Made by a program: the position numbers and the translations under genes. A DNA stretch of 64,000 bases, taken from positions 64,492 to 128,491 of the forward strand of contig QKWP01000130.1 of assembly GCA_003550325.1 (NCBI GenBank). Reading direction: 5' to 3'. The DNA is from Gigaspora rosea. Taxonomy: Eukaryota; Glomeromycota; Glomeromycetes; Diversisporales; Gigasporaceae. The notes below the pieces were generated by a model. The model was not told the origin of the DNA and did no database searches. It saw only the letters and a list, made by a program, of their open reading frames with translations. How positions within the stretch are numbered: position 1 is the stretch's first letter; the number at the start of each line of letters is the position of its first letter. Below are positions 35,604 to 47,330 of the stretch, piece after piece.

Positions 35604-36366
35604 CTAATATATTGTCTTAGCCATAATTTGGTAACTATTATTTAATAGCTAGAGTATTCAAGATTCTGCTACTTTATAGCTATTTTTATAATTTCCAAGA
35701 TACGATAAAAATTTTTCAAATAATTTTTTTGCTGATTCAGATTTCGAAAATAAGATTTAGTAACAGAAATATCTGTACATAATTTAATAAAATTAGATAA
35801 CTAATATATAACTAAATATACTTATTATACTTGTAAGTTGATTTTTATTTTTTAATATCATCTATTTTTGCTCGAACAAAACCTTTATTTATTTCTAATT
35901 ATTTTTAACAAAAATTTAGTTTAAAAAATTATATAAAATGGTTCTAAAAATATAGATGAAATATTAATTTTGCTAATTGTGGCCATGGTAAAGAGCCAAA
36001 AAAGTTTAAAAAAAACCGTTAAAAATTAGTCCTTTTACTATTGCTCTTTTCTAATCAACCTTATTTTTCCTAACTTTGCTAGTAATTTGATTAAAGTAAC
36101 AAAAGAAATTTACCAAGAAAATTCAAACCAATTCAATGAGAAAATTATTTACTCTAGGAGTTAATAGTAGCTTTGAAAAATTTTGTCAAAAAATTGCTAT
36201 AGCTGCCTCTATTTTTTGAAGAACTCACATTTTTTTATTTTATTCTTTTTTTTTGTGTTGTTTCTCTGTTGCTTAGTTAAATGCTCACTAGTAATTAAAA
36301 AATTTTCTAGCAAAGAACATATAGCAGTTAACTGACTTGTCACATTATTTGAAATAAGTTTTTTAT
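35604..36366. other. Intergenic AT-rich DNA
   Basis: I see no gene or well-defined repeat. Confidence 0.4.
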
Positions 36367-37340
36367 TATATATAAATTTATAAAAAAATATATAAAATAC
36401 TATGAATTTTGAATCTTTGATATTTTTTCTTCTATATATTAATAACTTAAAATTAAATTTTTTAGGAATATAGAACAAGTGAAGAAGAAATTGAGCTTAA
36501 AAATTGAATTAAAATTTTGCTAACTTTGTACAAAAAGAAAATGTAACTTTGCCAAAAACAAATATTTAACAATTTTAAAATAATAAGTATATGTAAAATC
36601 ATTCTCTGAACAACTTTACTTAGGTGACAAAAGTAGATTACCTTGTAAGAAAAATGGGTTATCTATGTACTAAAGTTAAAATTTTTGTGTTTTTAATATA
36701 AAATCTTTTTTTTAATTAGGTAACCTACTTTGGGCCCTTAAGTAAAGTTGTTTAGTATATAATTTTACTCACAAATAAAGTTGCAATATGTTTCTTAGAC
36801 CTTTTACTAAGTAAAAAATAGTATTAAAGTTAGAAAAAATTTTTTATAAAAATTTTTTTTTAAAATAAATTTTTTTAATTTTAACCACATTTTTCATTTA
36901 GTAAAAGATCAGAAAAAACATGTTGCAGCTTTATTTGTAAGTAGAATAACATGCCAAACAACTTTGCTTAAGGGCCCAAAGTAGGTTATCTAATTAAAAA
37001 AAGGTTTTATATTAAAAACCCAAAACTTTTAACTTTAGTACTTAGGTAACCCATTTTTTTTACAAGGTAATTTACTTTTGTTACCTAAGTAAAGTTGTTC
37101 AGAGAATGATTTTACATATACTTATTATCTTAAAATTGTTAAATATCTGTTTATAGTAAAGTTAAATTTTTGTTTGTACAAAATCAACAAAATTTTAATT
37201 TGAATTTAAACACCATTTTTTTTTCTTTGTTCTATATTCTTGAAAAATTTAATTTTATTAAGTTAATATATAGAGAAAGAAATATCAAAAATTCAAATTT
37301 CATAGTAATTTTATATGTTTTTTTATAATTTTATATAGCT
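36367..37340. mobile_element. Foldback element, about 970 bp
   Basis: Both halves are inverted copies with a centre near 36853. Paired landmarks are AGTATATGTAAAATCATTCT (36588) with its inverse near 37105, AGTAAAGTTGTT/AACAACTTT.CTTA, GGGCCC.TAAGTAAAG, TTTAGACCTTTTACTAAGT with its inverse near 36900, and ACTATGAATTTTGAATCTTT near 36400 with its inverse near 37300. It has about 480-base arms and almost no spacer. No coding capacity. Confidence 0.8.
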
Positions 37341-37406
37341 ATAAACCCATGCAATAATGCACAGGAATAAACTTATAAAATTTTTAAATATAATTTTAAA
37401 ATAAAA

Positions 37407-37640
37407 ATTAATTGATTTGTAACCATAGATTATATATCCATAAATACTAAGATCAGGTGTAACATGACTATCAAAACAAATTTTCTTTAAAAATAAAACC
37501 ATGCAATTAAAGTTAAAGTTAAATTGAAACTTGAATTAGAAAAAGTTAAAATTATATTAAATTTAACAAGGGATTTTTTTTGTTAAAAACTAAAAAATAT
37601 GTAAAATTTTGTTTTAAAAGCAATCTTAGCAAAATGAATA
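37407..37640. mobile_element. Decayed MITE related to 57844-58216
   Basis: It follows the first two thirds of the 57844 element: ATTAATTGATTTGTAACC, ACTAAGATCAGGT, TGACTATCAAA, then a tract in which GGTTAGGGTTAGAG of the other copy reads AGTTAAAGTTAAAT. The right end is missing or unrecognisable. Confidence 0.6.
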
Positions 37641-37727
37641 CTGTATATTCCTAAGAATAAGCTATATTTTTTGAATGATTTTACTAAAAAAAACTGAGAT
37701 AGCTTATTTTCAGGATATACAGGTTTA
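37641..37727. mobile_element. Minimal relative of the AATAAGCTAC family
   Basis: About 87 bp with ends CTGTATATTCCTAAGAATAA and (reverse complement) CCTGTATATCCTGAAAATAA, each followed by GCTAT. It has almost only ends and no interior, like an internally deleted copy of the family at 28721. Confidence 0.5.
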
Positions 37728-39142
37728 AAAGATTTATACCAATCGATAAGAGTAGCTTATTATTGGGTATTTAAAAAATTTAAAAAAATTTTTATGTGTA
37801 TACTATTAATTTGGAAATAGGCACATGTGTATGTATGTACAGTTTGTACTAAAGCTCTGCAAATACTAGCATACTATTATAAAATACTAGTACTTGGAAA
37901 TCTCTAGTATATATATATATTGTGTCCCAGATAAGAATTTGTCCCAATTTGGAATCTGGCCTAATCCTACCTCTAACTCTAGCCTAACCCTAACCCTAAA
38001 GTCACCTAAAGTCCTAATTCTGCTACATAATTCTCATCTGGGGCAGCCTAATTCTGAATTAGGCATTGGAACACAACATATATGTATGTACGTACATATA
38101 TATGTACATATTACCATAAATAAGTTGCTTATTTATTTTTAAGAATTATTATATTTATTGCTATAGTAATGTATCGCTACCCTGATCAACCAATAAGAAT
38201 CAAGGATCAGGTGTAATATGAGATCGAAGCAATTACGATTTTTTTCAAAAATCGGCTATAATGCTAAAGTTTGCCTATAAAACCATCTCATATGCTCTAA
38301 CAAAAAAAATTTTTAATAAAATTTTGGATTAGAAACTTTGCTAAAACACACTACCCTGACCCTAACCTAACCCTTACCCTAACCTAACCCTCACCCTAGC
38401 CCTAAACTAATGAATTTATTTATTGTTTTGATTTCACGTTATACCAGATCTTATAGGGTGCAATGTATTGCCTATGCGAAAAAATCAAAAATTCTATTTG
38501 TAATATTTTTTTATTTTTATCTTTATTTTTTAAGTTTTTTTTTATATTTTTTTAATTTTTTTATATTTTTTTTTTAATTTTTTTATTTTATTTTTTTTTT
38601 AAAAAATTTTTTTAATTTTTTTTTTTTATTTATTTTTAATTTATTTTATTTAATTAGTAATTCACATAAGAACAAGACAAAAGTCAGGGATAAGTATTTA
38701 TTTAGTTTTAATAGTAATATGAAATCCAATTTTCCAAAATTATATAGTAAAAAAACAGGTTTTTTTAAAATTCAAAATTTCAGCTCTTAGTAAAGTACCT
38801 CTTATTTCTAGAAAATTCTACTGGACATTTAATAAAAGAAAGACAAATACTATATTTTTATGCCTATATAATTTAATTTTATATTATATTTGAACTATTT
38901 ATACTTTATATTATAGGCAAACTGAATTTCAACATTCGAAATGTTATAGTAAATTTGCTTATTTTTACTATATAAAATTTATAAATTGTCCTGTTCTTAT
39001 GTGAATTGCTAATTAATTAATTTTTTGATTATTTTATTTTTATTTATTTTTTATTTTGATGTTTCTCTTTTATTTTTTAATTTATTGTAATTTAAATATT
39101 ACTAGTAATTTAATTTAATTATTTTTTTATTGGGTGTTTCTA
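37728..39142. other. Intergenic with telomere-like tracts and T-rich runs
   Basis: 37915-38087 may be a small MITE (TATATTGTGTCCCAGAT... with inverted TGTTGTGTTCCAAT and CCCCAGATGAGAATT) containing CCTAACCCTAACCCTAAAG. 38170-38480 holds GGATCAGGTGTAATATGA and a long CCCTAACCTAACCC tract (38352-38405), so it is probably another such MITE without clear ends. 38490-38660 is nearly pure T and A. No gene. Confidence 0.4.
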
Positions 39143-39445
39143 GGCATCTCCCGCGAAATTGGCCAATAAAAATCATTCCACGTGATGATCGATGACAAAT
39201 TAGTAAATAGTTAATCATCCTGGTGTAATGTAACATGATCAGGCAAATTTCAAAACAAACGTTCGCCTTTTCAAAAATCATTTATTTCTTGAACATTTAC
39301 ATAAGAAACTACCTTTTGAGGCTGACAAAAAAATTTTCTTTGACCAATTTTACTATATACATCACTAACACTAACCCTTACACAAACCCTAACCCTACCT
39401 TAAACGAATTTGGTTGTGGGAGATATATATCCTGCGAGAGATGCC
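39143..39445. mobile_element. TA-flanked MITE with GGCATCTC ends
   Basis: 303 bp; ends GGCATCTCCCGCGAAATT and (reverse complement) GGCATCTCTCGCAGGATA; TA at 39141-39142 and 39446-39447. Interior carries CCTGGTGTAATGTAACATG and AACCCTAACCCTACC. Confidence 0.75.
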
Positions 39446-40323
39446 TATAATTTCCCTTTTTTATTTATTATTTTAAATAATTTTTTTATTTAACTTTTTT
39501 ATTTAAAATAATTTATTTGTTTTTGATTTATTTATGTTTCTTTTTTGATCATTTTTATTTTACTTTATTATTTAATTTTAGTATAAATTACTAAAGGAAT
39601 CAAGTTAGTGTAAAAAGAAGATATATAAGCGTATATTATAAAAATAAATTCGTATGCACGTACATATCTATATTTTTAGTTAAGAAATAATAAACAATAT
39701 TATAATAGTAAAAAAACAAGTTACCAGTAATATTTGTTTATTTTGCCAATATACTAGGAAAATAATAAGTTACTAGAAACTTGTTTATTCACTAATAAAG
39801 ATTGAATGATTATTGGCAGTAAAGTACATTGGACATTTTGTGGACATCTTGGACATTTTTTCAAATTAAAATTACTTAAAATTTTATTAAGATTATTTAT
39901 TTCAATTTTTTTAAAAATGAATTCAGCACCTAATAAATATATTATTTTATATTTATTAAATTAATTCATTAATTATTTAAGCCTTGGACATAGGCTTGGA
40001 CAGTTTTGGACAATCTTGGACATTGGACAAAAAACTTAGTGTTGGACATGTCCAATGACAATACTGATTATTGGTATATGTTGCATGGATTTGAAAAGTA
40101 GCTTATTTTTAGAACAAAAAATTTTACCATTGTTTTCTGCTTGAAACCATAAAGTAGCTTATTTTTGGATATTAAAGATTTTTAGGTTTTTTGTTCAAAC
40201 CAAAAAGGTAGTTTATTTTTAAAATAGCTTATTTTTGAAAATATATGGTATTTGGATTTATTTTTAAAATATGTAATGTTATACTGATCTTAAAATTTAA
40301 TTGGCTTGTAGGATGTGGCTATA
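39446..40323. other. Intergenic AT-rich DNA
   Basis: 40075-40260 has three AGTAGCTTATTTTT words, presumably a broken member of the AATAAGCTAC family. 39830-40060 repeats TTGGACATNTTGGACA. No gene. Confidence 0.4.
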
Positions 40324-40639
40324 CCATATGTGTCTGAAATTAAGCTACCTTTTTTGGCTAAAATATTATATGAAAAATTGTAAAGTAGCTTATTTTTGAA
40401 ATATTGAGTTTTTTAAAAAAAAGTAAAAAATGTACTAATAAAAGGTTGTTCAAATATTACCAAATTTTTACTGAAAGTGTATTTTGATGTGCTAAACAAC
40501 TTTACTTAATTGAACTTTTGAAGTTTACTTAATAAAAAAAAAGTTTTACATATTGCAAATGCTACCGAATTTTTTAAGATTTTTAAAAAAATCAAAGGCA
40601 GCTTATTTTAGATAGTAGCTTATTTTTAGACATATATAG
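40324..40639. mobile_element. AATAAGCTAC-family MITE, copy 2 (inverted)
   Basis: 316 bp; ends CCATATGTGTCTGAAATTAA and (reverse complement) CTATATATGTCTAAAAATAA, TA at 40322-40323 and 40640-40641. Internal order is that of copy 1 read backwards. Confidence 0.8.
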
Positions 40640-40780
40640 TAGTAATTGCGATTACAAATTAATTAAATTAATTAATACTTAAAATAAAAATAAATATATA
40701 CTAAAACTTTTTACAACTATTATATAAGTATTAGATTAATAATATAGTTTTTTTTGTTTTTGTTTTTTTGAATAATATTG

Positions 40781-41325
40781 CCATATATTTTTGAAAATAA
40801 ATTATCTTCAAAAGAAGCTACTACTAGTGTTTAAAATTAATGTTCTCAGTGTTCTCAAAGAACATTATACAATTTTTGTGAACATAAATTATTAAAATAT
40901 GTTCTCTATTTGAGAACATTCAAAAATTTTTTTAATATTAAAAAAATTTTAATTTTTTTATATTAAAAACATTAAATTTTTATTAAGAACATTAAAAAAT
41001 TAAAAATGTTCATTTTGAGAACATAAAACCAAATTTGAATTTTGAACACTGGCTACCACTTATTTTTTAAAAAATCTTTAAAGAAATCATTAGCAGTTGC
41101 TACATATAAAAGTCCAAATTTTACTAAATAAATCTCAAAAGTGTGATTAAGTAAAGTTGTTTAAAATTTCAAAAAACACTTATAATAAAAATTTGTAGCA
41201 TTTGGATAAGTTTTATTAGTATAAATTTCAATTTTCAGAAAATTTAACAATCAGAAAATAAGCTATCTTTATATTTTTTTTATAACTTTTTGGCCAAAAA
41301 AGGTAGCTTATTTTCGAACATATGG
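40781..41325. mobile_element. AATAAGCTAC-family MITE, copy 3, carrying an inserted hAT MITE
   Basis: Left end CCATATATTTTTGAAAATAA, right end ...AGGTAGCTTATTTTCGAAC then ATATGG/TA. The family order is interrupted at 40825-41051 by another element; removing that joins the left end to the normal interior (ATCATTAGCAGTTGCTACAT). Confidence 0.75.
40825..41051. mobile_element. hAT-type MITE inside copy 3
   Basis: 227 bp; ends TAGTGTTTAAAATTAATG and (reverse complement) CAGTGTTCAAAATTCAAAT. The flanking 8 bases are GCTACTAC and GCTACCAC (one mismatch), as expected for an old hAT target duplication. The interior repeats GAGAACAT/ATGTTCTC. Confidence 0.75.
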
Positions 41326-41568
41326 TAAATAAATTCATGATTAGTTTAAATAAATATTTGGTTCAAATAAGCCCTTCTTTTGTTCAAATAAACACTCTTT
41401 TTCTCCAAAAATAAGCAATCTCATACCTGATCTATTTATATATATTTTGGTGTCCTGGTTCAAATCTAATAAGTGATTAAAATAGAATTTGTATAATATT
41501 ATACAATATTAGTAATGTGTAACCAAAAATTATTTTTGTGAAAACAGTACAATGAGCTTTTGTATAAC

Positions 41569-41865
41569 CAGGACCCGGACATCTCTTATATAGGTCATAA
41601 CTGGATTTTGGCCAATTTTGACCTAATTTGCTAAAAACGACAAAATCTATTTATTTAAATAACTTTTGTTTCAGTAATCAGAATTGAATGAACTTTTTTT
41701 GTTAGATGCGCCTCACTGGAGCTTCATTTTTAAAAAAAAATCATTCAAATTGGACCACTGGATGCCAAGATAATTGCCAAAAACTGATTTTTTGCTTTTC
41801 AAATTTCGGGGGTTTTTGCTGAAATGCGTAATGTATGACCTCTGTACTACATGTTCGGGGTCCTG
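41569..41865. mobile_element. MITE with CAGGACCC ends
   Basis: About 297 bp; ends CAGGACCCGGACAT and (reverse complement) CAGGACCCCGAACAT. It lies between two TATAAC words; target duplication unclear. A second pair (AGGTCATAACTGG near 41610 and TGTATGACCTCTG near 41832) continues the inverted match. Confidence 0.6.
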
Positions 41866-42577
41866 TATAACCTATATATATCTATATATTACACAAATTA
41901 TATGACCTAGTATAGTGTAACATAAAAGTATAAAACTTATAAATTCATATCAACAATCATATTGTAGTACAAAATAAGTAATACAATTTAAAAATTAAAA
42001 TATCACAATTTACACAATTTAATAATTTTTATATTGTTAGTCTAAATATTATCATTACACAATATAAATAGAGCAATCTAAATGTTATTATTACACAATA
42101 TAAATAGAGTAATCTAAATGTTATCAAAGAATAAAATCATATTTTTTAGTATATAGTTATAGAAGTTATAAATTCTAACTTAAAATTTTACTAAAATAAC
42201 CTCTAGTAAGTTTTTTAACAAAAAATGATTTTCTTGCAATTCTGTATAATTTAAATATTATTATTATACAAAAATACAGTTATATCTCTATACAAACTTT
42301 ATATAGTCATCAAATTTTGTACAAGCATTTTTTTAATATTAAAATTATTTTTATATAATCAAATAATAATATAATTACTATTCCATTTTTTTTAGAGATT
42401 TTTTAAATTGATTTATTAAAAAAAATATCTTTTTATAATCACAATATTTTTATTAGTTATAAATACATAATTGTAATTAGCTAGTTAAAAATATATACCA
42501 TATCTCTTTTGGTCAAAAAACTTAAAAACATCTGAGATTGTCAATAGTTGCTATATAATAAAGTCCAAATTTTACTA
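41866..42577. other. Intergenic AT-rich DNA
   Basis: 42040-42125 has a short tandem phrase (TCTAAAT.TTAT...ACACAATATAAATAGAG) twice. No gene. Confidence 0.4.
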
Positions 42578-42584
42578 CCATATA

Positions 42585-42873
42585 TGGGGGATGGCTAAAG
42601 CCAGGTATGTTTATATGTTTTTGATTATTTAATTAAAATTAGGGTAAGGGTTAGTTAGGGGTTAGGGTTAGGCTTGACTTTATAAGTAAAATTGTCTTTC
42701 TGACATTTTTTATTAATACTCCTAGGCAGGTTTAGACACTCGTTTTTTGTATTTTCAGTGTTTTTCACTTTTTTTCTTTGTTTTTGTCTTGTCGGGCTGA
42801 TCCGTAAAGATCAAATTTTACAATTTGATTGGCTTTATATCACGTGAACGCACCTGGCTTTAGACGACCCCCA
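42585..42873. mobile_element. MITE with TGGGGG ends
   Basis: 289 bp; ends TGGGGGATGGCTAAAGCCAG and (reverse complement) TGGGGGTCGTCTAAAGCCAG, flanked by TATA on both sides. The interior includes AGGGTAAGGGTTAG..GGGTTAGGGTTAGG and resembles the MITE at 43155-43435. Confidence 0.85.
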
Positions 42874-43154
42874 TATATGTCCAAAAATAAGTACTACCTA
42901 AAATAAGCTACCCTCTGATTTTTTTTAAAATTTTAAAAAATTCGTTAGTAGTTGCTATATATAAAACTTTTTTTTTACTAAGTAACTTCAAAAGTTCAAT
43001 TAAATAAAGTTGTTTAGCACAGTAAAATACATCTATAATAAAAATTTGGTGACATTTGGACAACTTTTTATTAGTATATTTTTAATTTTTTCAAAAAATC
43101 AATATTTCAAAAATAAGCTATTTTACAATTTTCGTGTAATTTTTTGGCCAAAAA

Positions 43155-43435
43155 GGGTATGTTTAAAGCCTTGTGCAGTCATATGGTTTTGACTTTTTGA
43201 TTAAGGCTAGAGTAAGGATTAGTTTGAGATTAAAGTTAGAGTTGTTCTATATAGCAAAATTGCCTCCTCGACATTTTTTGTTAATACTCCAAGGTAGGTT
43301 TAGATACTTATTTCTCATATCTTTGATGCTTTTCACTTTTTTCACTTTATTTTCTTTGTCAGGCTGATCCATGTTAATCAAAACAAACAATTTTATTGGC
43401 TCTATGTCATGTGACACACAGCTTTAAACAACCCC
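43155..43435. mobile_element. Decayed relative of the TGGGGG MITE
   Basis: 281 bp; ends GGGTATGTTTAAAGCCTTGT and (reverse complement) GGGGTTGTTTAAAGCTGTGT. The interior follows 42585-42873 (TTTTTGATTA, GACATTTTTTGTTAATACTC, GGTAGGTTTAGATACT, GGCTGATCC), with its TTAGGG tract reduced to AAGGCTAGAGTAAGGATTAG. Confidence 0.75.
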
Positions 43436-43468
43436 AAAAAAGGTGCTTAATTTCGGACATATACAGTA

Positions 43469-44565
43469 TGTAAATCAATTAACATTGCTTAAGTAAACTT
43501 ATTCAAGGGATCAAAATACATATACAGTAAAATTTTTAGCAAAATTGAAAATAAATTTTGTCAAAAAAATATATTCAACAAATATAAAAAGTTAAAAGTC
43601 AAATAATAAAATCTCCTTCAATTTTGATCAATAACTTATTATATGTGTATTATGATCTCCTGAATAAGTTTACTTAAATAATGTTAATCGATTTATATAG
43701 TAAAATTTGGACTTTACTATGTAGTAACTATTTGCAATTAGTAAAAACCTCTTTAATCTGAAAATAGCTTATTTTTCAAATACTTACAAATTAAAAAAAA
43801 TAAATTATAATACAGATACCAATTAGGGGTATCCATAAATAATCTTATATACTCCTTTATAGTAGCGCTTGACCTTCCTATACTATATAAAAATTTTTTT
43901 AAAATCTGTATGTTTATATATATAATTTTACAAAAACTTGAATATTGTAACACAGCAATCCAATTTGGATAATTTAGGTACTTTTCACTTCGTCTCAATA
44001 AGATGAATCCAATAATCCCAAAACTATGTTATTTGGATCACTGGACCAAAAATATTTACAAAAAACTATTGGTTATATAGTAATTTTATAAAAAAAGATA
44101 TGACCAATAGTATTTGGCCAATAACATTTGATCCAGTAATCCAAATAAAATAAAATTGGTTCTATTTAACTTTTCTCACTAAGATGAATCAAATGGTACC
44201 AAAATGATTAAATTTGAACTACTGGATTATTTTTTAGACAATTTTTTCTAAAAAAATTATAGTATATTTTTTTGACCTCTACTTAAGAAGAAAAACATTA
44301 TCTTCGTCTAACCCCTCTTACAATATTATTTATAAATGCCCTCTTATGGTGCGCATACTATTTTTCATGATCTATTGAGATCTATTGATCAGAATCGACC
44401 AATTTTGTTACTATTCAATTCGTCTTCTTATGAAAACAAATTAATGGTGCCAAAATTATATAATTTTGGCTGGTACTTCTTAATATATCATAATTTAACC
44501 AAAATAAGCTGCGCAAGTCAAATTTTAAAATTAATATGAAATCATGAATAACTTATTATAGGCTA
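43469..44565. other. Intergenic; inverted repeats
   Basis: 44000-44165 holds an imperfect palindrome (AATCCAATAATCCC... and TTATTTGGATCACTGGACC with inverse ATCCAGTAATCC). GAATTGTC/TCGTCTTATTAAGA-like words recur to 45480. No gene. Confidence 0.4.
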
Positions 44566-44878
44566 TCGTAGATTTCTGAAAATAAGCTATCTCTAAAAAA
44601 TGCAAACCCCCAGATTTTCAGAAAAATTTTTAAAGAAATTATTAATAGTTGCTACATATAATCTTTTTTTTCTATGTAAACTTCAAAAGTTCAATTAAGT
44701 AAAATTGTTTAGTACAATGAAATACTCTTACAATAAAAATTTCATAGCATTTGGACAACTTTTTATTAGTACATTTTTCAGTTTTTCAAAAAATTTAACA
44801 ATTTGATAATAAGCTACCTCATGATTTTTTGTATAACTTTTTGGCCAAAAAGGGTAGCTTATTTTCAGACAAATATGG
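44566..44878. mobile_element. AATAAGCTAC-family MITE, copy 5
   Basis: 313 bp; left end TCGTAGATTTCTGAAAATAA, right end (reverse complement) CCATATTTGTCTGAAAATAA; TA at 44564-44565 and 44879-44880. The interior matches copy 1 in order. Confidence 0.8.
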
Positions 44879-44882
44879 TAGT

Positions 44883-45118
44883 CCAATTTTTATAATTTTG
44901 CTACCAAAATGACTGCCTTGAAGATGCAATTCCAACAAGTCCAGAATTGCTAAAATCTGATTATGGGATTACAGGATTGCTAGGTTTTTTTGTATTGTTT
45001 TTGTTGAAAATTAGAAAACTTTAATGATCCTGTGATCCCATAATTGGATTTTAGCAATTTTGGGCTTGTTGAAATCGCCTCTTCAAGGTGGTCATTTTGG
45101 TGGTAAAATTATAAAAAA
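44883..45118. mobile_element. Foldback element, about 236 bp
   Basis: Inverted arms with TTTTATAATTTTGCTACCAA, TGCCTTGAAGATGCAATT.CAACAAG.CC and ATCTGATTATGGGATTACAGGA (two words) paired with ATCCTGTGATCCCATAATTG, CTTGTTGAAATCGCCTCTTC and TGGTGGTAAAATTATAAAA. Centre near 45000. Confidence 0.75.
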
Positions 45119-46487
45119 CAGACTGTTCTATTAGAAGTTATTTATGATTTTATATAATTTTAAATTTTGTTTTGCACAGCTTATCTTGGTTAAATTATAA
45201 TATAATGAAAAATAGTAGTCAAAATCACATAATTTTGTACTATTCAATTTGTCTCAATAAAATAAATCAAATAGTGCCAAAATTACATAATTCTGATTAA
45301 TGGTTTACAAAATATTGCTGTACACTGCAATATTTCTACTTCTAAAATACTTATATCTACTTTGAATATTACTTTAAAAATTGTAATATCTTGTAATACA
45401 CTAATCAGAATTTGATAATTTTGGTACCAATCGATTCATCTTAGTAAGACGAATTGATTGGTACTAAAATCACATGATTCTAATTAGTAGATCATAAGAT
45501 ATTGGCAGTGTGCCATAATTGGTAGTGCACTATAATACCCTTATCTATCATATAGTACCTCTTTAAAATTACATTAAATATATTTTTTATATTGTATGAT
45601 TGTAAAGAGGTAATTCTATTTAAGCACACCTCTATATAATCACCAAAAAATGCTAGCTAAATAAAGTGATTATACAGAAATATGACTATATTATATACAA
45701 ATTTTTTTAGTATATAGTTATAGATGTAAAAGTTTTTTATATAACATATTATATGACTGGATTGTTAATTTAATAAAAACCTTTAGGCTTATAATCAAAA
45801 GTTTCTGTAAACCAAATTTACTATAGATATATTAGTTCTAGCAGAGAATGAGAATTAAATCTAAATTTTTTTTCATTTTGATAGCTAGTAAATAAAAAGA
45901 TTTATTAGCACTAAGATCAAAGCAATAAGATAGTAAAATACAATGAAAGCAAACCAAATCTAATTTTGCAATTATGCCTTCAATTAGATCAATGTGATTC
46001 TTTATACTCTTGTACTTATATCTTAATTTGTTTTGTTTAGATCAACTTGGTTAGTAAATTAGTTGTTCGCTTATATAAATAACAAGCTTCTTGAAAATAA
46101 ACAGTCACATATATTGTATTGTAAAATCCATGTTATAACCAACCAGACAACTTGCAATTTTTCAATATTGTATAAGATAAAATCTTTAATGAGTGTTTAT
46201 ATTATACATAAGGACGAAATTGTTTCAGGATCTAAAACCTGAAATTAAAATTTGAAGACGAAATTGTTTTTGATCTATTTTACTTGAAAACGAAATTATT
46301 TGATACTTTTTTTGAATAGACGAAATTATAAGAAACATGTCTATATAAATTTTATTTGCTCTTCCTTATAAAACATTTTAATTTTCTCTAATGAAAATGA
46401 AATAGGCCTTTTTTAAAAAACAATTTCAGTGGCATCACTAGTTTATATGCTACTGTTAAAATGGTTTAAATAGGACCCCAAAATATA
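45119..46487. other. Intergenic; short GACGAAATT repeats
   Basis: 46203-46335 has four units beginning GACGAAATT. The rest is AT-rich without gene signal. Confidence 0.4.
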
Positions 46488-46847
46488 TGGGCCTCAAAAG
46501 TAAAAACCAAAGAATTTGACTATTTTTTGAAAATTGATCTGTTTGATTGATCAGATGTAAAATTTTAGGCCCAATCTTTTTTACTTAATAATGAAAGTCC
46601 GATCACTTAATAAATTTTTGCATACAACGGTTAAAAGCTTTTGGAACTATAATCTAAAAATAGATTTATCAAGATTTACTAATAGTAATACAGATCTACA
46701 GATCTAATAATCCTGTTTAAACAGGTTTGTTAATCATGAATAACCTAATTTTAGATTGTTTCAATTTTGTGTAACAAAATAGTTTTTGCTAATTTTCTCA
46801 AAACCCATGATCAGCCAAATTCTCTGGTTTCTACTTTTGAGGGCCCA
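46488..46847. mobile_element. MITE with TGGGCC ends
   Basis: 360 bp; ends TGGGCCTCAAAAGTAAAAAC and (reverse complement) TGGGCCCTCAAAAGTAGAAA, continuing CCA.AGAATTTG; TA on both sides within TATATA. Confidence 0.8.
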
Positions 46848-46854
46848 TATATAT

Positions 46855-47010
46855 ATAGGTCAAATTAATTATAAAATTACCAAAAATAGAAAAAACTGCA
46901 AAAAAATCTTCAAAATAAGCAAAAAATTACTATAAATAAAAAAGATCTGCATAAAACACCAAAATAAGCAAACTAATACCTGAACTATCTATGTATATTT
47001 TAGGATTTTG
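46855..47010. repeat. Dispersed repeat related to 5505-5660
   Basis: Shared order: AAATTACCAAAAATA, AAATAAGCAA, ATTACTATAAATAAAAA, AAAATAAGCAAACTAA, then TATATTTTAGGATT. A shorter relative lies near 41390-41450. Confidence 0.6.
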
Positions 47011-47330
47011 TTTAAATATTTTTATAGATTTGGTATTTGTCAAAATGTAAGTTGTGCAATTTAGTAAGAACTAAACTAGGCTCTTGGTAGAATAGTTGTT
47101 GTAAACTTGATTAGATCTATAAATATAATAGAGGTTAAAATAGTTAAACTTTGTGTGAAAATTTTTAGTGATCTAGAAAAAATTAAGAGCTAAGGTTTTA
47201 TAATTCTATAAAAAAATGCTTTAGACATATTTTGATTTAAAAGCTATAAAAGTTTGTTTCACAAACATTAGCAAATTTTATATATAGATATATATTGATT
47301 ACTAACCGGTAAGATTATATTGATACCCAT

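Larger units (their letters stand above)
42578..43466. mobile_element. AATAAGCTAC-family MITE, copy 4, with two MITEs inside
   Basis: Left end CCATATA is cut off after seven bases by a MITE (42585-42873) and resumes TATATGTCCAAAAATAAG. A second MITE (43155-43435) splits the other end between TTTTTGGCCAAAAA and AAAAAAGGTGCTTAATTTC. The right end is GGACATATACAG with TA at 43467-43468. Without the insertions it is about 315 bp, like its sisters. Confidence 0.75.

Noticed and set aside
38352..38405. Chromosome end or internal telomere
   Set aside because: The CCCTAA words are degenerate, short and surrounded by AT-rich sequence on both sides; similar words sit inside MITEs.
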